Of a stretch of DNA of 13,887 nt, positions 6,914-13,348 are shown piece after piece. This DNA comes from DATDMG01 sp036518955 (GTDB lineage Bacteria; Actinomycetota; Actinomycetes; Actinomycetales; Kineosporiaceae). The notes below the pieces were generated by a model. The model did no database searches. It was not told where the DNA came from and saw only the letters and a program-made list of their open reading frames with translations. The position numbers were made by a program, and so were the translations under genes. The stretch spans positions 1 to 13,887 of the forward strand of contig DATDMG010000374.1 of assembly GCA_036518955.1 (NCBI GenBank). The letters run 5' to 3'. How positions within the stretch are numbered: position 1 is the stretch's first letter; each line of letters opens with the position of its first letter.

Positions 6914-8287
6914 TCAACGCCGGCCGAGGGCCGCGAGCAGGAGCGTCTCGGCCAGGCAGGCCCGCCGCAGCTCGCCCAGGTCGACCGACTCGTCCGTGCC
7001 GTGGGCCCGGGTGTCCGGGTCCTCCACGCCGGTGACCAGCACGGTGGCCGCCGGGTACACCTCCTGCAGGGCGGCGATGAAGGGGATCGAGCCGCCGACG
7101 CCGATGTGCACCGGGGGGTGCCCCCACGCCTGGTGCAGGGCCCAGCGGGCGACGTCGTACGTCGCTCCCCCGACCTCCCCGGACCACGGCTGGCCGGACT
7201 CGCCGAGTGCGACCTGGACGTGTGCGCCCCACGGAGCCCGAGCGGCCAGGTGCTCCCGGACGGCCTCGAACGCCGCCTTGGGGTCCTGCCCGGGGGCCAG
7301 GCGCAGCGAGAACTTGGCCCGGACCACCGGCAGCAGGGTGTTGGTGGCCTCCGCGACGGACGGCGCGTCGACACCGGTCACGGTCAGCGCGGGGCGGGTC
7401 CACATCCGGGACTCCAGCCCACCACGCCCGATCAGCGCAACCCCCTCCAGCACGCCGGCGTCGGCGCGCAGCGTCTCCTCGGCGTAGCCGAGGTCATCGG
7501 CCTCGCCGGACACCAGCCCGGCCACCGCCACGGCGCCGTCGTCGTCCCACAGCGTCGACAGCAGGCGCAGCGCGGCGGTCATCGCATCCGGAACCGCACC
7601 GCCGAACATCCCGGAGTGGACGGCATGGTCGAGCGTACGCACCTCGATCACGCCGTCCACCAGGCCGCGGAGGCTCGACGTCAGGGCCGGGACACCGACG
7701 CGCCAGTTGCCCGAGTCCGCCACCACGATCACGTCGGCGGCGAGCCGCTCCCGGTGCGCGTGCAGGAAGGCCTCGAACGTCGGGGAGCCGATCTCCTCCT
7801 CGCCCTCCACGAAGACGGTGACCCCGACGCCGAGCTCGTCCGCGAGAGCACGCAAGGCTGCCAGGTGGACGACGATCCCGGCCTTGTCGTCGGCCGAGCC
7901 ACGGCCGTAGAGTCGCCCCTCCCGCTCCGCAGGCTCGAAGGCGGGGGTCCGCCACAGCGTCGGGTCGCCGGGCGGCTGGACGTCGTGGTGGGCGTACAGG
8001 AGCACCGTCGGGGCGCCGTCCGGGGCCGGCCGGTGGCCCACCACGGCCGGGGCGCCGCCGGCCCGGAGGATCTCCACGTCCGGCATCCCGGCCGCGGTCA
8101 GCAGGGCGGCGACGGCCGCCGCGGACTCGGCCACCGGCCGCTGGTCGAACGCTGCCGCGGAAACGCTCGGGATCCGGATCAGCGCCTCCAGGTCCGCGCG
8201 CAGATCGGGCCAGACCAGGTCGATCCGGGCCCGGAGGCGGTCGACGTCCGGAGGAGGCAGCGGGACGGTCCCGGCGGCAACGGTCAT
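6914..8287 (-). CDS. M20-family metallopeptidase (dipeptidase type)
   Basis: Di-zinc exopeptidase of the M20/M25/M40 family, probably a cytosolic dipeptidase. The 457 residues carry the full metal site: H100 and acid D102 in YAHHDVQPPGD, bridging D133 in GRGSADDKAG, catalytic E164 and ligand E165 in EGEEEIGS, D191 in VADSGN and H429 in AHGTDES. The lid/dimerisation domain lies around 210-325 with HSGMFGG (224-230). GGSIPF (399-404) is also typical. Substrate (carnosine-like, general dipeptides or others) cannot be read from the sequence. The start codon has no ribosome site but a TAGTCT box lies 6 bases upstream, so a leaderless message is likely. It heads the minus-strand run peptidase-glycerate kinase and is divergent from the DUF3043 gene. 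Confidence 0.92.
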   Translation of the reverse strand: MTVAAGTVPLPPPDVDRLRARIDLVWPDLRADLEALIRIPSVSAAAFDQRPVAESAAAVAALLTAAGMPDVEILRAGGAPAVVGHRPAPDGAPTVLLYAHHDVQPPGDPTLWRTPAFEPAEREGRLYGRGSADDKAGIVVHLAALRALADELGVGVTVFVEGEEEIGSPTFEAFLHAHRERLAADVIVVADSGNWRVGVPALTSSLRGLVDGVIEVRTLDHAVHSGMFGGAVPDAMTAALRLLSTLWDDDGAVAVAGLVSGEADDLGYAEETLRADAGVLEGVALIGRGGLESRMWTRPALTVTGVDAPSVAEATNTLLPVVRAKFSLRLAPGQDPKAAFEAVREHLAARAPWGAHVQVALGESGQPWSGEVGGATYDVARWALHQAWGHPPVHIGVGGSIPFIAALQEVYPAATVLVTGVEDPDTRAHGTDESVDLGELRRACLAETLLLAALGRR

Positions 8288-8293
8288 GTCCAG

Positions 8294-8299
8294 AGACTA
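8294..8299 (-). promoter_or_regulatory. -10 box for the leaderless M20 peptidase gene
   Basis: TAGTCT on the minus strand ends 6 bases before the ATG at 8287, placing transcription start at or next to the A of the start codon. No Shine-Dalgarno sequence is present between them. The pattern TANNNT plus about 6-7 bases plus start codon is a known mark of leaderless actinobacterial genes. No consensus -35 is visible. Confidence 0.6.
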
Positions 8300-8382
8300 T
8301 GCGGCCGGAAGGCCGGGCGACCCGCGGGCCGCCGGTCCGCCGGTCGCACCGTCCGTCCTGCTCGCGACGTGCGCGGACGCCG

Positions 8383-8388
8383 TACCCT
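8383..8388 (+). promoter_or_regulatory. -10 box for the leaderless DUF3043 gene
   Basis: TACCCT ends 6 bases before the GTG at 8395, the same geometry as the divergent peptidase promoter 84 bases away. The GAGG between box and start is too close (2 bases) to act as a normal ribosome site. Confidence 0.6.
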
Positions 8389-8394
8389 GAGGTC

Positions 8395-8997
8395 GTGTTC
8401 GGACGCTCGAGGACCACCCAGACGACCGCGCTGCCCGCTACGCCCTCCGCGAAGGTCGGCGGCAAGGGGCGCCCGACCCCGAGCCGCCGGGAGGCCGAGG
8501 CGCGCAACCGACGCCCGGTGGTCGGCAGCCCCCGGCTGCGCCCGGGTGCCACCAAGGAGGAGAAGAAGGCGGCGCGGGCGGCGCAGCGGGAGGTGACGGC
8601 GACCGAGCGTGCCCGCACCCGAGAAGCCATGATCACCGGTGATGAGCGCTACCTGCCGGCCCGAGACCAGGGCCCGGCCCGTCGGTTCGCCCGGGACTAC
8701 GTCGACGCCCGCCGGAACCTCGGCGAGTACCTCTTGCCGGCCGCGGTGCTGGTGCTGGTCATCGGCATGATCAACATTCCGGCGATGAAGCTGGCCTCGT
8801 TGATCGGGCTCTACCTCGTCGTCCTGGTGATCGCCGTGGACTCGTACCTGCTGCGCCGCAGGGTGGCGCGCCTGACCACCGAGAAGTTCGGCGACAAGGC
8901 CCGTGGCGTGGGCGGCTACGCGATGATGCGCTCGCTCCAGATGCGCCGCACCCGGCTCCCGCGCCCTCAGGTCGAGCGGGGCCGGTACCCGAGCTGA
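8395..8997 (+). CDS. DUF3043 family membrane protein
   Basis: Conserved actinobacterial protein of unknown function (mycobacterial counterpart Rv2206, from memory). With the GTG at 8395 it has 200 residues and begins MFGRSRTTQTT, as family members do; the frame is open to 8299 but that part is arginine-rich read-through of the intergenic region. Residues 18-75 are a charged cytosolic segment with the family motif GGKGRPTPSRREAEARNRRP (22-41) and KEEKKAARAAQRE. Next come GDERYLPARDQGPARRFARD (82-101), two membrane helices (about 112-127 and 131-152) and a basic C-terminal tail. No catalytic motif is visible. It probably has its own leaderless promoter and stands between the peptidase and the aldo/keto reductase. 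Confidence 0.88.
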   Translation: MFGRSRTTQTTALPATPSAKVGGKGRPTPSRREAEARNRRPVVGSPRLRPGATKEEKKAARAAQREVTATERARTREAMITGDERYLPARDQGPARRFARDYVDARRNLGEYLLPAAVLVLVIGMINIPAMKLASLIGLYLVVLVIAVDSYLLRRRVARLTTEKFGDKARGVGGYAMMRSLQMRRTRLPRPQVERGRYPS

Positions 8998-9022
8998 CCT
9001 CGCCCACCGGCCGCCGTTGGCC

Positions 9023-9028
9023 TACGGT
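9023..9028 (+). promoter_or_regulatory. -10 box for the leaderless aldo/keto reductase gene
   Basis: TACGGT ends 6 bases before the ATG at 9035; no ribosome site lies in between. It supports the internal ATG over the ATG at 9017, which lies upstream of this box and would not be on the transcript. Confidence 0.6.
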
Positions 9029-9034
9029 CACGGC

Positions 9035-10042
9035 ATGGAGTACCGCTACCTGGGCCGCAGCGGCCTGAAGATCAGCGAAATCATCTACGGCAACTGGCTG
9101 ACGCACGGCTCACAGGTGGACGACGAGGTGGCCACCAGCTGCGTTCGGGCGGCACTCGACGCGGGCGTCACCACGTTCGACACCGCCGATGCGTACGCCG
9201 GCACCGCCGCCGAGGCGGTGCTGGGCGCGGCGCTCGCCGGGCAGCGCCGGGAGGGGCTGGAGATCCTCACCAAGGTCTACTGGCCGACCGGGCCCGGCCC
9301 CAACGACCGCGGCCTGTCCCGCAAGCACATCCTCGAGTCGATCCACGGCTCGCTCCGCCGGCTGGGCACCGAGTACGTGGACGTCTACCAGGCGCACCGC
9401 TACGACCCCGAGACGCCGCTGGAGGAGACCATGGCGGCTTTCGCGGACGTCGTCCGGCAGGGCAAGGCCCTCTACATCGGGGTCAGCGAGTGGACGGCGG
9501 ACCAGATCCGGGCCGGGCACGCGCTGGCGCGCGAACTGCGGGTGCCCCTGGTGTCCAACCAGCCGCAGTACTCGATGCTCTGGCGGGTGATCGAGGGCGA
9601 GGTGGTGCCGACGTCCCGGGCACTGGGCCTGTCCCAGATCGTGTTCTCGCCGATCGCGCAGGGGGTGCTCACCGGCAAGTACCAGGTCGGGCAGGCAGCG
9701 CCGACCGGGTCCCGGGCGACGGACCAGAAGGGGGGCGCCTCGTTCATCCAGCGCTACCTGCGCGACGACGTCCTGCAGCGGGTCCAGGGCCTGCGCCCGG
9801 TCGCCGACGACCTCGGCCTGTCCCTGGCCCAGCTCGCCGTCGCCTGGGTGCTGCAGAACGACAACGTCGCGGCGGCGATCATCGGCGCCTCCCGGCCGGA
9901 GCAGGTGCACGAGAACGTCAAGGCCACCGGCGTCCGGATCCCGCCGGAGCTGATGACCAGGATCGACGAGGCGCTGGGCGACGTCGTCGAGCGAGACCCC
10001 GACCTGACCGCCCGGCACGCGCCGCGAGGGCGGCCCGCCTGA
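9035..10042 (+). CDS. Aldo/keto reductase, Kv-beta-like
   Basis: NADPH-dependent oxidoreductase with a TIM-barrel fold, similar to the potassium-channel beta subunit/YghZ group of the aldo/keto reductase superfamily. In the 335-residue protein the catalytic tetrad is visible as D49, Y54 (FDTADAYAG), K80 (ILTKVYW) and H121 (YQAHRYD). Cofactor segments are SNQPQYSML (174-182), SPIAQGVLTGKY (205-216) and GASRPEQVHEN (284-294). The substrate is not predictable; methylglyoxal or other aldehydes are usual candidates for the group. The protein begins MEYRYLGRSGLKIS, the classic family N-terminus. It follows the DUF3043 stop by 37 bases but has its own leaderless-type promoter, and a strong hairpin closes it off from the convergent small gene. 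Confidence 0.93.
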   Translation: MEYRYLGRSGLKISEIIYGNWLTHGSQVDDEVATSCVRAALDAGVTTFDTADAYAGTAAEAVLGAALAGQRREGLEILTKVYWPTGPGPNDRGLSRKHILESIHGSLRRLGTEYVDVYQAHRYDPETPLEETMAAFADVVRQGKALYIGVSEWTADQIRAGHALARELRVPLVSNQPQYSMLWRVIEGEVVPTSRALGLSQIVFSPIAQGVLTGKYQVGQAAPTGSRATDQKGGASFIQRYLRDDVLQRVQGLRPVADDLGLSLAQLAVAWVLQNDNVAAAIIGASRPEQVHENVKATGVRIPPELMTRIDEALGDVVERDPDLTARHAPRGRPA

Positions 10043-10058
10043 ACCGCGAACGGACCGG

Positions 10059-10081
10059 GGCGGCCCCGCGCCGGGGCCGTC
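10059..10081 (+). terminator. GC-rich hairpin between convergent genes
   Basis: CGGCCCCG (10061-10068) and CGGGGCCG (10072-10079) form a perfect 8-bp stem with a 3-base loop; one G-U and one more G-C pair extend it on the RNA. It lies in the 57-base gap between the reductase stop (10042) and the stop of the opposing 70-codon gene (10100), so it can end transcripts from both sides. There is no U-tract. Confidence 0.6.
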
Positions 10082-10099
10082 GCAGCGCACCGTGCGGCG

Positions 10100-10312
10100 C
10101 TACTCCAGAGGGCGCAGGCTCATCGCGGCGTAGACCACCTCGCCGTCGCGGAGCAGGCTCACCTGCTCGACTCCGGCGGACAGCAGTTCCCGCCACGACT
10201 CCCCGACCCACGACTCGGCGTCCGCCTGGCTCGGGAAGATCGGCTCGGACAGGCCGGACGACGACAGCGGGGATCCGTCGACGCCCTCGTAGCGCCAGGT
10301 GAAGGTGCTCAT
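10100..10312 (-). CDS. Small orphan protein, 70 residues, divergent from cobU
   Basis: The product starts MSTFTWRYEGVDG and ends YAAMSLRPLE. I recognise no named family; short actinobacterial proteins with this look (WRYE near the N-terminus, FPSQADAESWVGESWREL in the middle, GVEQVSLLRDGE and a final beta segment) are usually annotated hypothetical. It is acidic and has no signal peptide, helix for the membrane or metal motif. Predicted pattern: strand, helix (about 30-46), two strands. The frame is open far upstream through cobU, but the ATG at 10312 is preceded by TAACGT with 7 bases between, matching the leaderless genes nearby. It is divergent from cobU with only 36 bases between starts, and converges on the reductase. 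A link to cobalamin is possible only by position. Confidence 0.75.
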   Translation of the reverse strand: MSTFTWRYEGVDGSPLSSSGLSEPIFPSQADAESWVGESWRELLSAGVEQVSLLRDGEVVYAAMSLRPLE

Positions 10313-10319
10313 GCAGGCT

Positions 10320-10325
10320 ACGTTA
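10320..10325 (-). promoter_or_regulatory. -10 box for the 70-residue orphan gene
   Basis: TAACGT on the minus strand ends 7 bases before the ATG at 10312. The GGAG further upstream is 14 bases away, too far to act as a ribosome site. The box lies where the -35 side of the opposing cobU promoter should be. Confidence 0.5.
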
Positions 10326-10336
10326 GCTCCGCTGGA

Positions 10337-10342
10337 TACCCT
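10337..10342 (+). promoter_or_regulatory. -10 box for the leaderless cobU-cobT-cobS operon
   Basis: TACCCT ends 6 bases before the GTG at 10349. This implies a message without a leader, and hence without a B12 riboswitch or ribosome site at the head of the cob operon. No -35 consensus is visible. Confidence 0.6.
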
Positions 10343-10348
10343 CGGCCC

Positions 10349-11530
10349 GTGGCAGACCATCCCGACGCACGTGAGCCGGTCCTCCTCGGCAGTGCCGCCA
10401 CGGCATGGCCCGAGCCCGGGTGCCGCTGTCGCACGTGCCGAGGCTCCTGGCTGCCCGGTGGGGGGCCGGCCGTCGCCCCGGCCGGCCTGCAGGTCGGACC
10501 CGTCCGGGTCGGCGGCGTCGGGGCCGGCCCGGTGGCGGTCTGGTTCGGGGACGGTCCGCCGCAGCCGGTTCGCGCGGGCGACGCGGTCGACCGCTCCGGG
10601 ATGCGCATGATCGGGCTTCCTGCCGGCGACGAGGGCGTGGCGCTCGTGCTCGGTGTGCCCGGAGGCCCCGCGCACACCGTGCTGTGGTGCGCAGGCGCCG
10701 GGCACCTGCCGGAGCAGACCGTCGACGCCCTGGCCGGGGCGGAACTGGAGGTCGCAGTGCTGGCCGTCGGGCCGGCCGAGGGGCCACTCAGCCTGGGGCA
10801 TGCGCTGGCCAGGCTCCGCGCCGTGGACGCCCTCGCACCCGGCTGCGACGTCGTGGCGATCGGCTTCGACCACGTCCTGGAACCGACGCGGCTGGCTCCG
10901 ACACTCGCCGAGTGGGGCGTCCGGATCGCGCGCGACGGTTCCCGGCTGGGGCCGGCGCACTCGGTCCCGCCGCCACCCCTGCTCGCCCGCTCGCTGGTCC
11001 TGGGCCCCGCGTCGTCCGGCAAGTCGGTTGCCGCGGAGACCCTGCTCGCCTCCGAGCCCACGGTCGATTACGTCGCGACCGGACCGCCGCCCTCCGCTGA
11101 CGACCCGGACTGGACCGCCCGGGTGATGGCCCACCGGCAACGACGGCCGTCATGGTGGCGGACGATCGAGGGCACCGACGTGATCGACGTCCTGGGCACC
11201 CCCGGCGCCCCCGTGCTGCTGGACTCCCTCGGCACCTGGGTGGCGCTGGCGCTGGACCGGTGCGGCGCCTGGAACGAGGCACCGGGCTGGCGCGGCCGGT
11301 TCGACGCCGAGGCCGATGCCCTGGTGGATGCCTGGCGGAACACCCCGCGCCAGGTCGTCGCCGTCGGTGAGGAGACCGGCTGGGGTGTCGTCCCGGATTC
11401 CGCGTCCGGGCGCCGATTCCGGGAGGCGCTCGGCTCCCTGACCCAGCGGCTGGCCGCCGAGAGCGAGCGCGTGCTCCTCGTGGTGGCCGGCCGCCTCGTC
11501 CCGCTGGAACAGGAGGTTCCCGGTGTCTGA
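10349..11530 (+). CDS. cobU: CobU-like protein with fused degenerate metallo-beta-lactamase domain
   Basis: Two parts in 393 residues. Residues about 10-205 resemble the metallo-beta-lactamase-like domain found with CobU in some actinobacteria: LLGSAATAWPEPGCRCRTC (12-30) fits the GTG...WP...C.C..C opening and CDVVAIGFDH (166-175) a late strand, but the HxHxDH metal motif is missing. Residues about 212-388 resemble CobU, the adenosylcobinamide kinase/phosphate guanylyltransferase of nucleotide-loop assembly: P-loop GPASSGKS (219-226), YVATG (241-245), AHRQRRPSWWRTIEG (261-275) with H262 near the guanylylated His, LLDSLGTWV (290-298), GWGVVPDSASGRRFRE and LLVVAGRLVPL. Departures from consensus: GGARSGKS reads GPASSGKS, LLDCL reads LLDSL and (S/T)NEVG reads GEETG. 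The core P-loop is intact, so kinase activity is plausible; guanylyltransferase activity is uncertain. It overlaps cobT by 8 bases. Confidence 0.8.
   Translation: MADHPDAREPVLLGSAATAWPEPGCRCRTCRGSWLPGGGPAVAPAGLQVGPVRVGGVGAGPVAVWFGDGPPQPVRAGDAVDRSGMRMIGLPAGDEGVALVLGVPGGPAHTVLWCAGAGHLPEQTVDALAGAELEVAVLAVGPAEGPLSLGHALARLRAVDALAPGCDVVAIGFDHVLEPTRLAPTLAEWGVRIARDGSRLGPAHSVPPPPLLARSLVLGPASSGKSVAAETLLASEPTVDYVATGPPPSADDPDWTARVMAHRQRRPSWWRTIEGTDVIDVLGTPGAPVLLDSLGTWVALALDRCGAWNEAPGWRGRFDAEADALVDAWRNTPRQVVAVGEETGWGVVPDSASGRRFREALGSLTQRLAAESERVLLVVAGRLVPLEQEVPGV
11511..11516 (+). promoter_or_regulatory. Strong ribosome binding site for cobT
   Basis: AGGAGG lies inside the end of cobU, 6 bases before the GTG at 11523. 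It fixes the cobT start and shows that the internal genes of this operon use normal initiation, unlike the leaderless first gene. Confidence 0.75.
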
Positions 11531-12437
11531 GGAGAACGGCACCGCTGCCCTGCAGACCGACGTCCTGGACGCCATGGGCGCCGGGACCGGCGAGCCGGAC
11601 ACGCTCGCGGCCGACGACGCCCGCGCGGCGCTGGACGTCGTGAGCGGTCCGGACGGCCTCGCCGCCTTCGGCCGGTTCGGGGAGCTGGCGGTGTGGTGGG
11701 CCGGGGTCCGCGGGGACGCCCGCACGGCGCCCCCGGGCCAGGTACTCCTGGTCGGGGCGGCCCCGGGCGTCGCGGGCCGCCGGCCCGGCGCCGCGGTCGT
11801 GGACCTGCCGTCGGGTGACGTCGACGAGGCGCTCGAGTGGGGCCGGGCGACCGCGGACGACGCGGCCGACCGTGGCGTCGAGCTGATCGTGGTCAGCGTC
11901 GCCGACGTGACAGCCACCCGAGCCGTCGCCGCCGAGCTGCTGGGGCTGGATGCGGTCGAGGCGAGCGGCTGGCCGCTCGACCGAGGCCTGTCGGACGAGG
12001 AGTGGATGGACGAGGTCGTGGGACTCCGCGACCGGTTGCGCCGCCTGCACGGCCTGCGCGGGCGGCCGGGCGACCTGCTCCGAGTGCTCGGCGCCCCACA
12101 ACTCGCCGCGGCCGCCGCCCTGCTCGTGCAGGCAGCCGTCCGTCGCACGCCCGCGCTCCTGGACGGCGCCGGGGCCGCGGCGGCGGCCCTGCTCGCCCGC
12201 CGGACGTCGTACGTGATGAACGAGTGGTGGCAGGCTGCCCAGCAGACCGACCTGCCGATGCACGAGCGGACGCTGGGGTCCCTCGGCCTGACCGCCGTCG
12301 TCCAACTGGGGATCAGCGTTGAGGACGGTACCGCCGCGCTCGCCGCGCTCGCCGTCCTCGACCAGGCCGCGATGCTGCTGACCTCGGCCGCGGCCGGCCC
12401 GAAGGACCAGCCCTACCCGGACGACGACACGCTGTGA
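11523..12437 (+). CDS. cobT: Divergent, shortened CobT-like phosphoribosyltransferase
   Basis: Relative of CobT, which makes alpha-ribazole phosphate from nicotinate mononucleotide and dimethylbenzimidazole. The C-terminal half aligns well by eye with actinobacterial CobT: GDLLRVLGAPQLAAAAALLVQAAVRRTPALLDGAG (183-217), WWQAAQQTDLPMHERTLGSLGL (235-256) and LGISVEDGTAALAAL (262-276), where E267 matches the catalytic-type Glu of GEGTGA. The N-terminal half is compressed: GRFGELAVWWAGV (50-62) is kept, but AGDHGV reads GAAPGV, the TAQMV...GGAAIN stretch is absent and GD/EMGIGNTT reads VSVADVTATR. At 304 residues it is about 50 shorter than usual. The frame is clean. It may be a pseudoenzyme, an enzyme with changed substrate, or a minimal CobT. 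It has a strong ribosome site and overlaps cobS by 4 bases (GTGA). Confidence 0.75.
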   Translation: MSEENGTAALQTDVLDAMGAGTGEPDTLAADDARAALDVVSGPDGLAAFGRFGELAVWWAGVRGDARTAPPGQVLLVGAAPGVAGRRPGAAVVDLPSGDVDEALEWGRATADDAADRGVELIVVSVADVTATRAVAAELLGLDAVEASGWPLDRGLSDEEWMDEVVGLRDRLRRLHGLRGRPGDLLRVLGAPQLAAAAALLVQAAVRRTPALLDGAGAAAAALLARRTSYVMNEWWQAAQQTDLPMHERTLGSLGLTAVVQLGISVEDGTAALAALAVLDQAAMLLTSAAAGPKDQPYPDDDTL

Positions 12438-13228
12438 CCCGATCGTTGATCGACACGCGCGGCCCGGCATGGGACACCCTCGTCGACGGCCTGCGGTTGG
12501 GGGTCGGCACCCTGACCGCGCTCCCGGTGCCGCCTCCGCGCCGGGTGGCTCGCACCACCGCGGCGGTGGCCATGCTGCTCGCACCGCTGGTGGGCCTGAT
12601 CCCGGGGGCAGCGGCCGCCGCCGTGGCGTGGGCGGGGACGGCGCTGGGGGGGTCCGCGCCGCTGTGCGCGGGTCTGGCCGTCGGGCTCGTCGCCCTGCTG
12701 ACGCGGGGCCTTCATCTCGACGGTCTCGCCGACACGGCCGACGGGCTCGCCTCGGCCTACGACCGCGACCGCGCCCTGGCGGTGATGCGCCGCGGCGACA
12801 CCGGTCCGTCCGGTGCCGCGACCCTCGTCCTGGTGCTGCTGGTACAGGTGACGGCACTGGCGCAGGCACTGGACCGGCTGGGGCCGGCCGCCGCCCTCGC
12901 GGGCGTCGTCGCAGGGCGGGCGGCCCTGCCGGTCGTCTGCGCACGGGGGATCCCAGCGGCCCGACCGGACGGGCTGGGGGCGACCGTCGCCGGCACCGTG
13001 CCACGGCAGGCCGCCGCCCTGGTCGCCGGGCTCACGGCGGTGGGCTGCGCTGCGCTGGTGCACCGACCGGGCGCCGTCGTGGCCGCTCTCACCGGGCTGG
13101 CCGCGGCCGGCGTCCTGCTGGCGCGGACCACCCGGCGGCTCGGTGGCGTCACCGGTGACGTGCTCGGGGCATGCGTCGAGGCCGCCACCACCGGGACGCT
13201 CGTCGTCCTGGCCGTCGTTCCGGCCTGA
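12434..13228 (+). CDS. cobS: Adenosylcobinamide-GDP ribazoletransferase (CobS)
   Basis: Integral membrane enzyme joining adenosylcobinamide-GDP to alpha-ribazole (or its phosphate), the last assembly step of the cobalamin nucleotide loop. The 264 residues carry the canonical metal-binding region RGLHLDGLADTADGL (91-105), MRRGDTGPSGAATLVLVLLV (118-137), GIPAARPDGLGATVAG (172-187) and RRLGGVTGDVLGA (234-246). About six or seven hydrophobic segments are visible. The GTG start overlaps the cobT stop (GTGA), so translation is coupled. In contrast to its two upstream neighbours, nothing in it departs from the family, which argues that cobamide-related chemistry is still carried out by this operon. 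Confidence 0.95.
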   Translation: MTRSLIDTRGPAWDTLVDGLRLGVGTLTALPVPPPRRVARTTAAVAMLLAPLVGLIPGAAAAAVAWAGTALGGSAPLCAGLAVGLVALLTRGLHLDGLADTADGLASAYDRDRALAVMRRGDTGPSGAATLVLVLLVQVTALAQALDRLGPAAALAGVVAGRAALPVVCARGIPAARPDGLGATVAGTVPRQAAALVAGLTAVGCAALVHRPGAVVAALTGLAAAGVLLARTTRRLGGVTGDVLGACVEAATTGTLVVLAVVPA

Positions 13229-13348
13229 CCCCGCACCGCCGTCCGCTCCCGGCCCCGCTACCGGCCCGGGCCCTCGGTCGTAGCTCATCGGCCCCCGTTC
13301 GCGGTCGGGGTCCGCGCGGACGTGCGCACGAGCGGTTCGGCCAAGGGC
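13229..13348. other. Gap between convergent cobS and small membrane gene
   Basis: These 120 bases hold no supported gene. A modest hairpin CCCCG/CGGGG (13293-13297 and 13306-13310, 8-base loop) could help end the cob transcript, and a 12-bp perfect palindrome GTCCGCGCGGAC lies at 13310-13321, followed by GTGCGCAC (13322-13329). The palindromes have no loop, so they would act as DNA sites if at all; in DNA this GC-rich, chance is a serious alternative. Confidence 0.35.

Noticed and set aside
6704..8596. 630-codon open frame on the plus strand opposite the M20 peptidase
   Set aside because: Low-complexity translation with no recognisable domain; the minus strand carries a complete metallopeptidase with all metal ligands.
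9017..9034. ATG at 9017 as start of the aldo/keto reductase
   Set aside because: It would add MAYGHG before the family N-terminus and would lie upstream of the TACGGT promoter box and its transcription start.
9110..10090. 326-codon minus-strand frame opposite the aldo/keto reductase
   Set aside because: It mirrors the reductase codons; no motif, start signal or promoter supports it.
10313..10348. Cobalamin riboswitch ahead of the cob operon
   Set aside because: Only 36 bases separate the divergent starts and the operon looks leaderless, so there is no space for a B12 aptamer.
10788..13004. 738-codon open frame on the minus strand opposite cobU-cobT-cobS
   Set aside because: Arginine- and proline-rich translation without any family motif, lying antisense to three well-supported coupled genes. 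Long antisense frames are expected at this GC content.
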